NCBI RefSeq assembly: GCF_028710345.1
Contig: NZ_JAQTUH010000005.1
Coordinates: 1-64,000, forward strand
Source: Sulfuricurvum sp.
GTDB taxonomy: Bacteria; Campylobacterota; Campylobacteria; Campylobacterales; Sulfurimonadaceae
Direction of reading: 5' to 3'
Length of the DNA: 64,000 nt
Below the pieces are notes generated by a model. That model was given only the letters and a program-made list of their open reading frames with translations. It searched no databases and had not been told where the DNA came from. The first letter of the stretch is position 1. Each line of letters starts with the position of its first letter. The translations under genes were made by a program, and so were the position numbers. Shown here one piece after another: positions 16,798-26,649 of this stretch.

Positions 16798-17537
16798 ATA
16801 CTATTAAAGAGCGTCTAGAAGCTGAAGTAGTTCTACGTAATTGTGCTGATGAACTGTGTGAGGATAAACCTGATCCATTAATGGTGGCGCGATATTGGGG
16901 TGATGAGTGTTCGGCATTGACTTGCGCACTGTTTGCGTATGGAAATGTAAAAGCCATCATTTCGTTGCTCCAATCGCTGGATATGAGGATTATTGATCAT
17001 AACGAATCCACTATTCAAGAAGTATTGCATAACAAATATTACCGTTTTCAAAACTCTGAGGATATTATTCAGTGGTTCATTACATTAAAACGGTTAAAAG
17101 AACTTGGTGGGGTTGAAAAACACTTTGCTCATGGCTACCAAAAGGGTGGAGTGATAGAGGGGATTAATAGTCTCATCGAAACACTCTATGAGCTCAATCC
17201 CTATCGCTCTAGCGGATACACTTTTCTCATCGGTAAACCCATCACGAAAAACTCATCAGCGATGAAACGGTGGATGATGTATCTGAGATGGATGGTACGA
17301 TATGATCATTTGGATATGGGGTTATGGAAAGTAATGTCACCTCGTGAGCTGATTATGCCTCTCGATACTCATACGTTTAATGTCTCAAAACGCTTAGGGC
17401 TTTTGCATAGGAAACAGTGTGATCTAAAAGCGGCAGTAGAGCTTACGAATGCGTTGAAAAAATTCGATCCAGATGATCCGATAAAGTACGATTTCGCACT
17501 CTATCGATTAGGGCAAGAGAAGAGATTAGAAGGTTAA
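16794..17537 (+). CDS. TIGR02757 (DUF2400) family protein
   Basis: A 247-residue protein with the hallmarks of the TIGR02757 family of unknown function: DPLMVARYWGDE near the N-terminus, the GNVKAI segment, and a C-terminal MPLDTHTFNVSKRLGL stretch reminiscent of the helix-hairpin-helix/DNA glycosylase fold. It overlaps rpoN by 4 bp, and its stop overlaps the convergent GGDEF-EAL gene by 12 bp. A DNA-repair-like role is sometimes guessed for the family from the fold, but nothing here proves it. Confidence 0.8.
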   Translation: MNTIKERLEAEVVLRNCADELCEDKPDPLMVARYWGDECSALTCALFAYGNVKAIISLLQSLDMRIIDHNESTIQEVLHNKYYRFQNSEDIIQWFITLKRLKELGGVEKHFAHGYQKGGVIEGINSLIETLYELNPYRSSGYTFLIGKPITKNSSAMKRWMMYLRWMVRYDHLDMGLWKVMSPRELIMPLDTHTFNVSKRLGLLHRKQCDLKAAVELTNALKKFDPDDPIKYDFALYRLGQEKRLEG

Positions 17538-19460
17538 ATGTCCTGGATTACCGATATAAAATCCTTGAGCATACTCAACATGTGATAATGATTTGAGAAG
17601 AACAAATGTTTCGTCATCTTCAACATTCTCTGCAATGGTCATTGCCCCTAAACTCTCTGAAAAAAGGTGTATTGATTTAATAGCATTAATGTATTTTTGA
17701 TCCTTAGTTAGCTTAGCGATTAAGGACCCGTCAATCTTGATAAAATCAACATTCAAATGAAGAAGTTGCATAAGATTGGAATAGCCTGCCCCGAAATTAT
17801 CAACAGAAATTCTTACCCCTAATTTTTTCATACGTTCAATAAAGAGACTAATTTCTGAAAAATAACGGTAGATATCCTCTTCACAGAGTTCAAAAATAAT
17901 CTGTTTGGCGGTATTGGTTATGACGATAGTTTCTTCGATGTAGCGTAAAGTATGGGCATTGGTAATATCATAGGAACATAAATGGATTGAAAAACCCTCT
18001 TGACGATGTTGAAATGTTTCACATGCTTGACGGATAACTTCGCGTGAAATTTCAGGATAGAGAGCTGTTTTTTTAGCAATATGCAAGAAATTATGGGGAG
18101 TGAGAATTGATGCATCTTTGTCAATAAGACGTGCTAATGTTTCATAACCGAGGATTTTACCGGTTTGTGTCGAAATGATTGGTTGATAATAGCAGATAAT
18201 TCGTCCGTCATAATAGGCTTCACGTATGGATGAAGCAATATCTAAATGCTCTTTTTGGTGTATTTCCAGCTCATTTTCTTCATCATAAATAAAGAATGGT
18301 TCACCGGTTTCGCTAGCGATAGCAAGTGCTTCATCGGCATGCGCAAGTGAGAGATGCTCATTTGTATCTATACCTATTCGGATATTAAGGGTTATTTTTT
18401 CATGCAAGACATTAAAAGGGTGTTCATTGAGGGATTGAAATAAGGATTCAATAAATGCATTGATATCGGTCGGCACTGTTTTATGTTTGATAAGTATAGC
18501 AAATTCATCACGACCTAAACGATAGGCATCAATACCAAGCTTTGCGAGAAATAATGCAAACTGTTGACGTAGAGAGTCAGCAATCGCTGAACCAAAAAAG
18601 TGGTTAAGTTCTTGAAGATTGGTGAGATGGATAATAAAAAGAGCTTCATATTGGTTTCGATCCATATCATAAAAAAGTCGATAGCGATTTGGTAAATGGG
18701 TGAGGGGATCGAGAAATCCCTCTTTCACAAGTTCTTTGGTTTTTTCTTCAATACGATCATCTAAGATTGAGGTTGTCTCATAAAGCTTCTTATTCGTTGT
18801 CTCTACCTCTTCACTTAGACGCTCGGCGGTATCTGATAACATATTTCGATAGAGGATTAAAAGCGGTAAACTTCCTAAAAAGATGATTATTGATTTGGCT
18901 ATGGTATCGAAGATAGCTGTTTGAGATTGCTGTTGCAAGGATACAGGTTCTGAAACGGCAATGATAAGATAGTGTATACCTGATGTTGTGGTGTGAGGAA
19001 CATAAAAAGTGTGTTCACCTTCCTCTTTATCGAGTTCAAATAAAGGTTGATTGGTTTTTAAAATAGATAAAAATTTCTCTTTATTTTCCACAATCGAATC
19101 AAGAGTCTGTATCGGTTTGTTAGCAGAAGATGTACTGATATTGCCAATACCGTATCGTAAAGTATTATTACTGTCTAAAATAACTGTGTAAATTTGGCGC
19201 ATATGATGGCTATAAGCAAGTTTTGTCAAATTTTCAACATAGGTTGCGTATTCTACCGGAGTGATTTGATTTAAAAGCAATGGATCGATGAGATTACCAT
19301 TAATAATAACAGAAGAGGTGGAAGATGCATCCACTAAACCATCATGAATTTTTTGAATATGAGCTGATTTAGCACTGTAATATTCTCGAATTCCTATTCC
19401 AGATACTACAGCGAAAAAGAGCAATAACGCAATAAAGAACTTTCTACTATCCACTTTCAT
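17526..19460 (-). CDS. Membrane GGDEF-EAL protein with degenerate motifs
   Basis: A 644-residue inner-membrane protein: helix near residues 8-25, periplasmic sensor of about 170 residues, a second helix (IIFLGSLPLLILY), a short coiled segment, then GGDEF and EAL domains. Active-site motifs are altered: GRDEF replaces GGDEF, ETL replaces EAL, and DNFGAG replaces DDFGTG, losing one metal-binding Asp. KIDGSLI is kept. It is probably a binding or regulatory protein rather than a full enzyme. I chose the ATG at 19460 because GGAG sits 7 nt upstream; an ATG 3 bp earlier is possible, and the frame stays open further upstream without an SD. Confidence 0.88.
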   Translation of the reverse strand: MKVDSRKFFIALLLFFAVVSGIGIREYYSAKSAHIQKIHDGLVDASSTSSVIINGNLIDPLLLNQITPVEYATYVENLTKLAYSHHMRQIYTVILDSNNTLRYGIGNISTSSANKPIQTLDSIVENKEKFLSILKTNQPLFELDKEEGEHTFYVPHTTTSGIHYLIIAVSEPVSLQQQSQTAIFDTIAKSIIIFLGSLPLLILYRNMLSDTAERLSEEVETTNKKLYETTSILDDRIEEKTKELVKEGFLDPLTHLPNRYRLFYDMDRNQYEALFIIHLTNLQELNHFFGSAIADSLRQQFALFLAKLGIDAYRLGRDEFAILIKHKTVPTDINAFIESLFQSLNEHPFNVLHEKITLNIRIGIDTNEHLSLAHADEALAIASETGEPFFIYDEENELEIHQKEHLDIASSIREAYYDGRIICYYQPIISTQTGKILGYETLARLIDKDASILTPHNFLHIAKKTALYPEISREVIRQACETFQHRQEGFSIHLCSYDITNAHTLRYIEETIVITNTAKQIIFELCEEDIYRYFSEISLFIERMKKLGVRISVDNFGAGYSNLMQLLHLNVDFIKIDGSLIAKLTKDQKYINAIKSIHLFSESLGAMTIAENVEDDETFVLLKSLSHVEYAQGFYIGNPGHLTF

Positions 19461-19489
19461 CATAACACTCCACACTGGTGATAATTGAT

Positions 19490-19495
19490 AGTATA
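19490..19495 (-). promoter_or_regulatory. -10 box (TATACT) for the membrane GGDEF-EAL gene
   Basis: TATACT on the minus strand would start RNA near 19483, leaving about 20 nt with the GGAG site before the ATG at 19460. It supports the shorter start, because longer forms of the protein would begin upstream of this promoter. Confidence 0.45.
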
Positions 19496-19551
19496 TCATT
19501 TTTTTTAATATTCTATAGAACTCCCAAGATAATACAAAAATAATTCTATGG

Positions 19552-19557
19552 TACAAT
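19552..19557 (+). promoter_or_regulatory. -10 box (TACAAT) for the COG3400-aroB-mscS operon
   Basis: TACAAT lies 28 bp before the ATG at 19585 in the 124-bp gap between divergent genes. No convincing -35 is seen 16-18 bp upstream. Confidence 0.4.
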
Positions 19558-19584
19558 CACGCCAATTATTTAAAGTTGAGTCAA

Positions 19585-20994
19585 ATGAAAAAAATTTTAA
19601 TCGTTAGTGACGGGGCAATCGGTAACCATTTTATTGAGGGGGTTATCGGTACGCACACCACCGAAAATGTCTATTATGTGATTTCTCCTAAAGATACGGA
19701 TGGATATAGTGGTTACAATCCCTCACGCTTTAAATTTTTCAATTTTGATCCGACCAGTTACTATAAAATTTCTAATATTTTAAAAACTGATTTTACCCAA
19801 GCTATTTTAGCAATGGAAAATCAAACGGAACTTCGCCAAACTATCAGTAATATCCGTGCTCTTAAGCCAAATATTCGCATTATTGCCCTCGACTTATGGA
19901 ACTCTAAAAGTCAAGATGATGGTGTTGAGTGGATTAATATGCGTCAAATATTATCATTAAATCTCATTGATCGCCTCCCAAATATCCCTGTTTTGGCTCA
20001 AAATATTGGATTGGGTAATGGCGAAATTATGGAAGTTTTAGTCCCTTTTGGGAGTTCGTTTGTTTACCGACATATCGGTTCAATCGAACAAAACAACTGG
20101 AAAATAGCAGCGATTTATCGGAACCGACAACTTATTATCCCCAGTGATCAAAAGATGATTCAACCGAATGATATTTTGGTTTTAATAGGAGAACCAAGTG
20201 TTTTAAAATCGGTGTATCGTGCCATCAAACGGGAATTAGGGCAATTTCCTGCCCCTTTTGGAAGCAAGCTTTATTTGTATATCGATATGGCGCATGAAAA
20301 GGCTCATAGTATTTCAGAGTTGGTACGTCGTAGCGTCTACATACAGCGTAAACTTAAAAAGCCGTTACTTATTAAAATTGTTAATCCTAGTAGCGTCGAA
20401 ATTTTACGAATGATAAAATCGTATGCCACAAAAGGGGTTGAGATAGAGATTCTTTATAAAATTTCTATGGATGATGATTTCATTTTAAACGATATCAAAA
20501 AACACCATATCGGACTTTTTATCGTTTCTCAAAGTATGTTTGCTCGTACATCTATTCGAGAAAAGTTATATGAAGGAAACGTACCTGTCTTAAAATTGGC
20601 AAATCGCTCATTTTCGCAGCTTCAACAAGCATTGGTTATTTTGGGTGATGATAACCACGTAGAACATATCTCGACTACCGTATTTGATGTTGCTTCTCAG
20701 CTTGGATTTAATCTTGAATTGATCGATTATACGATTGAGGAGCGTGAGAATATTACGCAGTCGATTGAACATTTTAGCAACCTCTCTACGATTTTTTCTA
20801 AATCTATTACGGTTGTTAAAACCGAAGACAATCCAATCCGTTTCTTGCGAGAGTACGATAATTTTTTACAATGCCTCCCTTTTACTCGAAAAATGTTTCA
20901 AAGCCCACTTAAACGTTTATTTGCAACTGATCCTGAAATTTTATATATGAAATTGGACAATTATCATCAGTTATTTATCCCTACACAAATATAA
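19585..20994 (+). CDS. COG3400-like protein with NAD-binding and RCK_C domains
   Basis: A 469-residue cytosolic protein. The N-terminus KKILIVSDGAIGNHFIEG looks like a Rossmann beta-alpha-beta unit, and residues about 145-215 (GNGEIMEVLVPFGSSF through QPNDILVLIGEP) match an RCK_C/TrkA-C domain, the ligand-binding module of potassium channels and transporters. The C-terminal half is a second Rossmann-like unit of unknown role. No membrane segment is present, so it would regulate a partner rather than form a channel. It precedes aroB and mscS, an order I recall in Campylobacter. The ATG at 19585 is preferred over the TTG at 19576. Confidence 0.7.
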   Translation: MKKILIVSDGAIGNHFIEGVIGTHTTENVYYVISPKDTDGYSGYNPSRFKFFNFDPTSYYKISNILKTDFTQAILAMENQTELRQTISNIRALKPNIRIIALDLWNSKSQDDGVEWINMRQILSLNLIDRLPNIPVLAQNIGLGNGEIMEVLVPFGSSFVYRHIGSIEQNNWKIAAIYRNRQLIIPSDQKMIQPNDILVLIGEPSVLKSVYRAIKRELGQFPAPFGSKLYLYIDMAHEKAHSISELVRRSVYIQRKLKKPLLIKIVNPSSVEILRMIKSYATKGVEIEILYKISMDDDFILNDIKKHHIGLFIVSQSMFARTSIREKLYEGNVPVLKLANRSFSQLQQALVILGDDNHVEHISTTVFDVASQLGFNLELIDYTIEERENITQSIEHFSNLSTIFSKSITVVKTEDNPIRFLREYDNFLQCLPFTRKMFQSPLKRLFATDPEILYMKLDNYHQLFIPTQI

Positions 20995-21020
20995 GATTAA
21001 GCCCATTTAAAGTATTATAG

Positions 21021-21026
21021 TATAAT
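21021..21026 (+). promoter_or_regulatory. -10 box (TATAAT) upstream of aroB
   Basis: A perfect TATAAT in the 60-bp gap before aroB would start RNA near 21033, about 22 nt before the ATG at 21055. It suggests that aroB and the genes after it can be transcribed independently of the COG3400 gene. Confidence 0.5.
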
Positions 21027-21054
21027 TCTATACCCTTATTTTAGCAGGCTTTTT

Positions 21055-22119
21055 ATGACACTGAACATCACACTTAATCGCACCATTGACGACTCTTATC
21101 CGATTCATATCGGGCCACTTTCTCTTATCGAATTTAATGGCAAAGTAGCTATTCTCACCAATCCGAAAATTGCAGGATTGCATTTGCAAACGCTCCTTGG
21201 ACAACTACGTGCCAAAGAGGTCTATATTATTACAATTCCTGATGGTGAACAGTACAAAAATTGGGAAAGTATAGAGTTTATTTTAGATCGGATGTTCGAT
21301 CACCGCCTAAACCGTAAATCACTGTTGATTGCTTTTGGTGGTGGTGTTATCGGTGATATGGGGGGATTTGCATCGAGCCTGTATAACCGTGGTATCGATT
21401 TTATTCAAATCCCGACCACCCTTTTATCCCAAGTTGATGCGAGTGTCGGTGGAAAAACGGGGATCAACAACAAATACGGAAAAAATCTCATCGGTGCGTT
21501 TCATCAACCGCGTGCCGTTCATATTGATCCGAGTTTTTTATCCACGTTGCCAAGTCGTGAATTTGGAGCAGGGGTAGCTGAGATTGTTAAAATGGCAGTG
21601 ACGTTTAATCGTGATTTTTTCGAATGGTTGGAGAATAATAATCTCCAACACGGCGATAATCTTATAACAGCAATCACCAAAGCGGTTGAGACAAAAGCGC
21701 GTGTGGTTGAAGAGGATGAAAAAGAGCAGGGGCTTCGTGCGGCACTAAATTACGGACATACTTTCGGGCATGTTATTGAAAATGAGACTAAATACGAGAC
21801 CTATTTACATGGGGAATGTGTTGCCATCGGTATGGTGATGGCAAACGAGTTGGCTGTTGTATCGGGGCTTATGAATAGCGATGAAGCGATGCGGGTTAAG
21901 AACTTATTAGCAAAATATGATCTTCCGCTTTCGTACACAATAGTCGATGTCGAAAAATTTTATCAGGCTTTTTTCTTGGATAAAAAAAGTGCCGACAGTG
22001 CCATTACATTTATCCTTCCTCGTGGAATCGGTGATGTTGAGATTACCGATAGTATTGAGCCGGCAATAGTCAAAAAAGTACTTTCTACTTTTTCAGCTAT
22101 TGATGGTGGATTGTTTTAA
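21055..22119 (+). CDS. aroB: 3-dehydroquinate synthase
   Basis: A 354-residue enzyme for the second step of the shikimate pathway (DAHP to 3-dehydroquinate; NAD and a divalent metal needed). Family motifs include the NAD-binding DGEQYKNW, AFGGGVIGDMGGFASSLYNRG, PTTLLSQVDASVGGKTGIN, and the metal-ligand region LNYGHTFGHVIE. It has an AGG site 6 nt before the ATG. The mscS gene begins on the base after its stop. Confidence 0.96.
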   Translation: MTLNITLNRTIDDSYPIHIGPLSLIEFNGKVAILTNPKIAGLHLQTLLGQLRAKEVYIITIPDGEQYKNWESIEFILDRMFDHRLNRKSLLIAFGGGVIGDMGGFASSLYNRGIDFIQIPTTLLSQVDASVGGKTGINNKYGKNLIGAFHQPRAVHIDPSFLSTLPSREFGAGVAEIVKMAVTFNRDFFEWLENNNLQHGDNLITAITKAVETKARVVEEDEKEQGLRAALNYGHTFGHVIENETKYETYLHGECVAIGMVMANELAVVSGLMNSDEAMRVKNLLAKYDLPLSYTIVDVEKFYQAFFLDKKSADSAITFILPRGIGDVEITDSIEPAIVKKVLSTFSAIDGGLF

Positions 22120-23763
22120 ATGAAACTATTTTTAGCTGTTTTACTCGTAATTTTTACCCTTGCATCAACGCTTGATGCCACCACAAAGCAGGAGAAATTA
22201 AAACTCAAAGAGGAGAAAGCACTTCAAGCTCAACTGGATGCCTCAGCAAAAGAGGCTGAGCTTCAAAATGTTCAAGATGAGCTTTCAAAAATCAAAAAAG
22301 AGCTTTCACGTGATAATAGTATATGGATTAAAAGCTATAACTCGTTTATGGCGTATCAAGAAGCACGTAAAAGTCTTCGCGAGGTTAGATCCAGGCTCGA
22401 TCAGCTCCAAGATTACACCCCAAGTGTAGAGCGTAAATTAGAATCGGAAGCGTTGCAAGCAAAAGAAAAAATTCTGACCGATCAAGTAGAGTTACTCAAA
22501 GCTCAAGGGACATCTCCTTTTGTTTCACTTCTTAAACCGGATGAAGCGGGAACACTCCCCTCAATCACTAATCCATTTCAAATAGTTACGGGTCTTTCGT
22601 ATGTTAAACGTCTTAATAGTCAGTATCAGGATTATGTTTTACGGGAAGATGATTTACAAGAGCTTATCTCATTATTGGAACGTCAAGTTACGGTATACAA
22701 AGACTTGATACGCCTTAACCCAAAAGGAGATTATGAGGTAGAACTGGAAGCGACGCTTCTTCAAGTCGAAAAGTTTAAACTTGCGCTCGATACTTTAATC
22801 TCGACCGCAGATGTTTATGAAAAACGGATTGAATCGACCGAAGCAAAAATCAACAAAGAGATAAAAGATCAGCTCTATAAGTTGTTTAATATCGGATTGG
22901 TCATCTTTATCTTGTTTTTCCTCTCTTTTTTACTGAAACGGGTCATTAAACGCTACATTCTCGATAATGAGCGGTTTTACACGGCAAATAAGATTTTAAC
23001 CTTTGTCAATTTTACCTTGATTATTTTGATTTTGATGTTTAGTTATATCGATAATGTGGGCTATCTCGCAACCGTTCTTGGATTTGCTTCAGCGGGTCTT
23101 GCTATTGCGATGCGTGACTGGTTCATGTCTGCATTGGGGTGGCTAGTTATCGTCGTTGGTGGTTCGATACATGTGGGTGATCGTATCCGTGTCGAAAAAG
23201 ACGGGATGATCTATTTAGGAGATGTCTTGGACGTTTCACTTCAACGGATTACACTACTGGAAGATATAACCTTAACTACTGTTATGCATAACCGTCGGGG
23301 TGGACGTATTATATTTGTCCCGAATAACTATATTTTTACCTCACTAATCGCCAACTATACCCATGGTTCTCTTAAAACTGTGTGGGATGGGATTGATATT
23401 GTTATTACCTTTGATTCGAACCATAAAAAAGCGTCTCACATTGCCAAAGAGATTTGCCGAAAATATTCTAAAGGCTACACCGATATTACCCGTAAACAAC
23501 TCAACAAATTGCGTGATCGCTACAGTTTGAAAAATACCAATGTTGAGCCCCGTATTTTTACCTTTATCGAGCCAAACGGGATGAAAGTAAGTGCTTGGTA
23601 TTTGACCAACGCGTATGCTACTTTGACGTTGCGCAGTACGATATCTGCTGAAATTGTTGATGCGTTTAATATAGAGGATGATATTACGATTGCGTATCCT
23701 ACACAAATGATTTACGCCTCTCCTAGCGCCGCAAAATCTCTTATGCCGATTGAAGAATCATGA
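22120..23763 (+). CDS. MscS-family mechanosensitive channel with periplasmic coiled-coil domain
   Basis: A 547-residue protein with a signal peptide (cleavage near residue 20), a long charged periplasmic coiled-coil region (about 25-255), membrane helices at about 258-275, 290-310 and 315-375, and an MscS core. The pore-lining TM3 pattern is visible (GFASAGLAIAMRDW), followed by the beta domain (VGDRIRVEKDG). Such channels release solutes under osmotic downshock. It is larger than E. coli MscS (286 aa), the extra part being the exported N-terminal domain. It overlaps mtaB by 4 bp. Confidence 0.92.
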   Translation: MKLFLAVLLVIFTLASTLDATTKQEKLKLKEEKALQAQLDASAKEAELQNVQDELSKIKKELSRDNSIWIKSYNSFMAYQEARKSLREVRSRLDQLQDYTPSVERKLESEALQAKEKILTDQVELLKAQGTSPFVSLLKPDEAGTLPSITNPFQIVTGLSYVKRLNSQYQDYVLREDDLQELISLLERQVTVYKDLIRLNPKGDYEVELEATLLQVEKFKLALDTLISTADVYEKRIESTEAKINKEIKDQLYKLFNIGLVIFILFFLSFLLKRVIKRYILDNERFYTANKILTFVNFTLIILILMFSYIDNVGYLATVLGFASAGLAIAMRDWFMSALGWLVIVVGGSIHVGDRIRVEKDGMIYLGDVLDVSLQRITLLEDITLTTVMHNRRGGRIIFVPNNYIFTSLIANYTHGSLKTVWDGIDIVITFDSNHKKASHIAKEICRKYSKGYTDITRKQLNKLRDRYSLKNTNVEPRIFTFIEPNGMKVSAWYLTNAYATLTLRSTISAEIVDAFNIEDDITIAYPTQMIYASPSAAKSLMPIEES

Positions 23764-25004
23764 AGCCAAAAGTTTATTTTAAAACGTTCGGTTGTCGCAC
23801 CAATCTGTTCGATTCCCAAGTGATGATGAGCGGTTTAAGCGACTATGAGGTGACGGAGAATGAATCCGAAGCTTCTATCGTTGTCGTTAATTCCTGTACG
23901 GTTACCAACGGTGCTGATGTAAGTGTTCGTGGCTATATTAATAGTGTCGAAAAGCGCGGACAAAAGATTTTTCTCACCGGTTGCGGTGCCCATACCAAAG
24001 GGGAGGGGCTTTTTGGTGCGGGGAAAGTACACGGCGTATTCGGTCAGTCGGAGAAGATGAAGATTAATACTCTTTTATCGACAACAGAGCGTTTTTATGA
24101 GATTGGAGATTTGAATTATATCGATGATGCGATTGTGGATGAGTTTATCGGAAAATCACGAGCATTTATCAAAATCCAAGAGGGGTGCAATTTTCGGTGT
24201 AACTACTGTATCATCCCCTTTGTTCGCGGTGATGCACGGAGTATGGATGAATCTAAGATTTTAGAACAAGTGAACCGTTTGGCGGGGAATGGATTTGGGG
24301 AGTTTGTCCTAACGGGGACCAATGTCGGAAGTTATGGTCAAGGCGAGGGGCGTAATATTGCGGAACTGATGAAAAAGATGTCCCTCATCCGTGGTGTGCG
24401 TCGTATCCGAGTAGGTTCACTCGAACCGATTCAGATTAATGACTCTTTTCGAGAAATATTGGGTGAATCGTGGTTGGAGAGACATCTCCATATTGCGATA
24501 CAACACAGCTCCAATGAGATGCTTCGCCTGATGAACCGCCGTAACCGTTTTGAGAGTGATCGTGAACTTTTTGGGATGTTGCATGAGCGCGGATTTGCTT
24601 TGGGAACCGATTTTATCGTCGGGCATCCGGGGGAGAGTGATGCGTTGTGGGAAGAGGCAATGAAAAATATTCAAGAGCTTCATTTGACACACATACACCC
24701 CTTTACCTACTCCAAGCGTGATGGTACACCGAGTGCTCTGATGAAAGATCAAATTAACGGCGCAGTATCGAGTAAACGTCTTGCGGAACTTAATAGTTTA
24801 ATAAATGCGAATAATCTCCGATTTCGCCGAAACGTTACTTCTCCACTCGATATTTTAGTAGAATCAGGAGATAATGGACTTTACAGCGGTTTGGATCAAT
24901 TTTTTAATAAGATTGTTATAAAAAGCGATGAAGATTTAGCGGGAAATTGGATTACACTAGAGAAATACGAGGTAGAAAATGAACATAACACAGCTCAAGT
25001 TTAA
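23760..25004 (+). CDS. mtaB: tRNA t6A37 methylthiotransferase MtaB
   Basis: A 414-residue radical SAM methylthiotransferase. The N-terminal UPF0004 domain has the three auxiliary-cluster cysteines (FGCRTN, NSCTVT, TGCGAH). The radical SAM motif is CNFRCNYC near residue 145. The overall pattern (IQEGCNFRCNYCIIPFVRG, then TGTNVGSYG) is of the MtaB type, converting t6A to ms2t6A at A37 of tRNA-Lys. TsaE, acting on the same tRNA position, is encoded in the same window. It overlaps mscS by 4 bp and the FtsH-like gene by 26 bp. Confidence 0.88.
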   Translation: MKPKVYFKTFGCRTNLFDSQVMMSGLSDYEVTENESEASIVVVNSCTVTNGADVSVRGYINSVEKRGQKIFLTGCGAHTKGEGLFGAGKVHGVFGQSEKMKINTLLSTTERFYEIGDLNYIDDAIVDEFIGKSRAFIKIQEGCNFRCNYCIIPFVRGDARSMDESKILEQVNRLAGNGFGEFVLTGTNVGSYGQGEGRNIAELMKKMSLIRGVRRIRVGSLEPIQINDSFREILGESWLERHLHIAIQHSSNEMLRLMNRRNRFESDRELFGMLHERGFALGTDFIVGHPGESDALWEEAMKNIQELHLTHIHPFTYSKRDGTPSALMKDQINGAVSSKRLAELNSLINANNLRFRRNVTSPLDILVESGDNGLYSGLDQFFNKIVIKSDEDLAGNWITLEKYEVENEHNTAQV

Positions 25005-26649
25005 TCGTAATCAGCTCATTGTATTAGCATCGGGGGGAATAATTCTTTTATTACTTCTGTATGCCCTTCTACGTGAGAGTAGTGCTCTTGTATCTCTTGA
25101 TGAAGCGACCCGTATTGTTCAGTCGAATCAAGTTGAAAAAGCGGTGATTGACGGAGGATATCTCTATCTTTTTACCGAAAAAGAGGGTGTTGCTAAAATT
25201 CCATCATCACAAGTCCCTTTAGAATTAACTTCACATCTCAAAATCGAGGAAAAAAAGTCGAATGGATGGATTTGGCTATTTTTGGTTGTAACGGTCATTT
25301 TAGGAGCTATCGGATGGGTTTATAATACTCGCCGTATCGATGCCATCGTTCATGAAGAGAGAACGCCACCTCCTTCACCGACTAAATCACTCGAAGCTGA
25401 AGCCTCGTCACCATCTTCACCCACTCCGGTAAAATCGACGGTGCGCTTTAGCGATATCGGTGGGATAGGTGATGTCAAAGAGGAACTCGAAGAGATTATC
25501 GATTTTTTACGCAATCCGAAACGCTACTACAGCTTTGGTGCCCGTATGCCACGCGGTGTATTGCTCGTAGGCCCTCCGGGCGTCGGTAAAACGATGATTG
25601 CCAAAGCGGTTGCCGCCGAAGCGGATGTCCCTTTTTTCTACCAAAGCGGTGCATCTTTTGTCCAAATTTATGTCGGGATGGGGGCAAAACGGGTACATGA
25701 ACTCTTTGCCGCCGCGAAAAAAAATGCCCCCTCCATCATCTTTATCGATGAGATAGATGCGGTTGGTAAAAAACGGGGTGGTGAGCGTAATGATGAGCGG
25801 GAGGGGACGCTTAATCAGCTCTTGACCGAGATGGATGGGTTTGAGGATACCAGCGGTATTATCGTCATCGCCGCTACCAACAATATCGATATTATGGACA
25901 GTGCATTGCTCCGTTCGGGGCGATTTGATCGTCGTGTTTTTGTGGAGCTTCCGACAGCAAGTGAACGTATCTCTATTTTGGAAAAATATCTCCACCATAT
26001 TCCGCACGATTTAAAAACCGAAGATGTCGCGAAAATGACGGTAGGATTTAACGGTGCTTCATTAGCCGCATTAGTCAATGAAGCGGCGTTATTATGTCTG
26101 CGTAACCGCGAATTTCAAGTCAACATGACCCATTTTTTAGCCGTCAAAGATAAAGTAATGTTGGGTAAAAAACGTCTCACCATGCTGAGCGATAAACAGC
26201 GTCAATATCAAGCACGTTATCAAGCGGGAAAAGTGTTTGCCGCTACATGGTTTGATTTAGCGTATGAAAAAATCACCCTCAGTAATGATACGATTACCCC
26301 TCCCGTCTCCGAGCCTCTGCTAAAACACGAGATTGAATCGCATGTACGGATACATCTCGCCGGACTCGCTGCGTGTGAGTTACGTTTCGGTGAACATGCT
26401 TCATCTGTATCGCATGATTTAGAGGTGGCTAGAACACTGGTAAAATCGATGGTTAATGAATACGGTATGGGAAGTTCACTCTTTCCAAAGCCAAGTGATA
26501 GTGAAGAGTTAATGAAACGGTTGTTCGAAGAGACGAAGATTTTATTGGAACGATATGAAAAACCGGTAGAGAAAATAGAGGCGATTTTGAGCGAATATGA
26601 ACATATCTCCAAATCGTTAGCCAAAGAGACTATGCGTGATATTTTATAG
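24979..26649 (+). CDS. FtsH-like membrane AAA ATPase lacking the zinc protease motif
   Basis: A 556-residue protein with two membrane helices (about 15-31 and 97-116) around a small periplasmic domain, then an FtsH-type AAA module: Walker A GPPGVGKT (198-205), Walker B IIFIDEID (253-260), pore-loop FVQIYVGMG, and arginine fingers LRSGRFDRR. The C-terminal region aligns with the FtsH peptidase domain, but HEAGH is replaced by YQAGK (Tyr414, Gln415, Lys418), so zinc cannot be bound in the usual way. The distal Asp-containing segment SHDLEVAR is still present. It is likely an unfoldase or scaffold without proteolysis. A similar protein occurs at this locus in Campylobacter as I recall. Confidence 0.88.
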   Translation: MNITQLKFNRNQLIVLASGGIILLLLLYALLRESSALVSLDEATRIVQSNQVEKAVIDGGYLYLFTEKEGVAKIPSSQVPLELTSHLKIEEKKSNGWIWLFLVVTVILGAIGWVYNTRRIDAIVHEERTPPPSPTKSLEAEASSPSSPTPVKSTVRFSDIGGIGDVKEELEEIIDFLRNPKRYYSFGARMPRGVLLVGPPGVGKTMIAKAVAAEADVPFFYQSGASFVQIYVGMGAKRVHELFAAAKKNAPSIIFIDEIDAVGKKRGGERNDEREGTLNQLLTEMDGFEDTSGIIVIAATNNIDIMDSALLRSGRFDRRVFVELPTASERISILEKYLHHIPHDLKTEDVAKMTVGFNGASLAALVNEAALLCLRNREFQVNMTHFLAVKDKVMLGKKRLTMLSDKQRQYQARYQAGKVFAATWFDLAYEKITLSNDTITPPVSEPLLKHEIESHVRIHLAGLAACELRFGEHASSVSHDLEVARTLVKSMVNEYGMGSSLFPKPSDSEELMKRLFEETKILLERYEKPVEKIEAILSEYEHISKSLAKETMRDIL

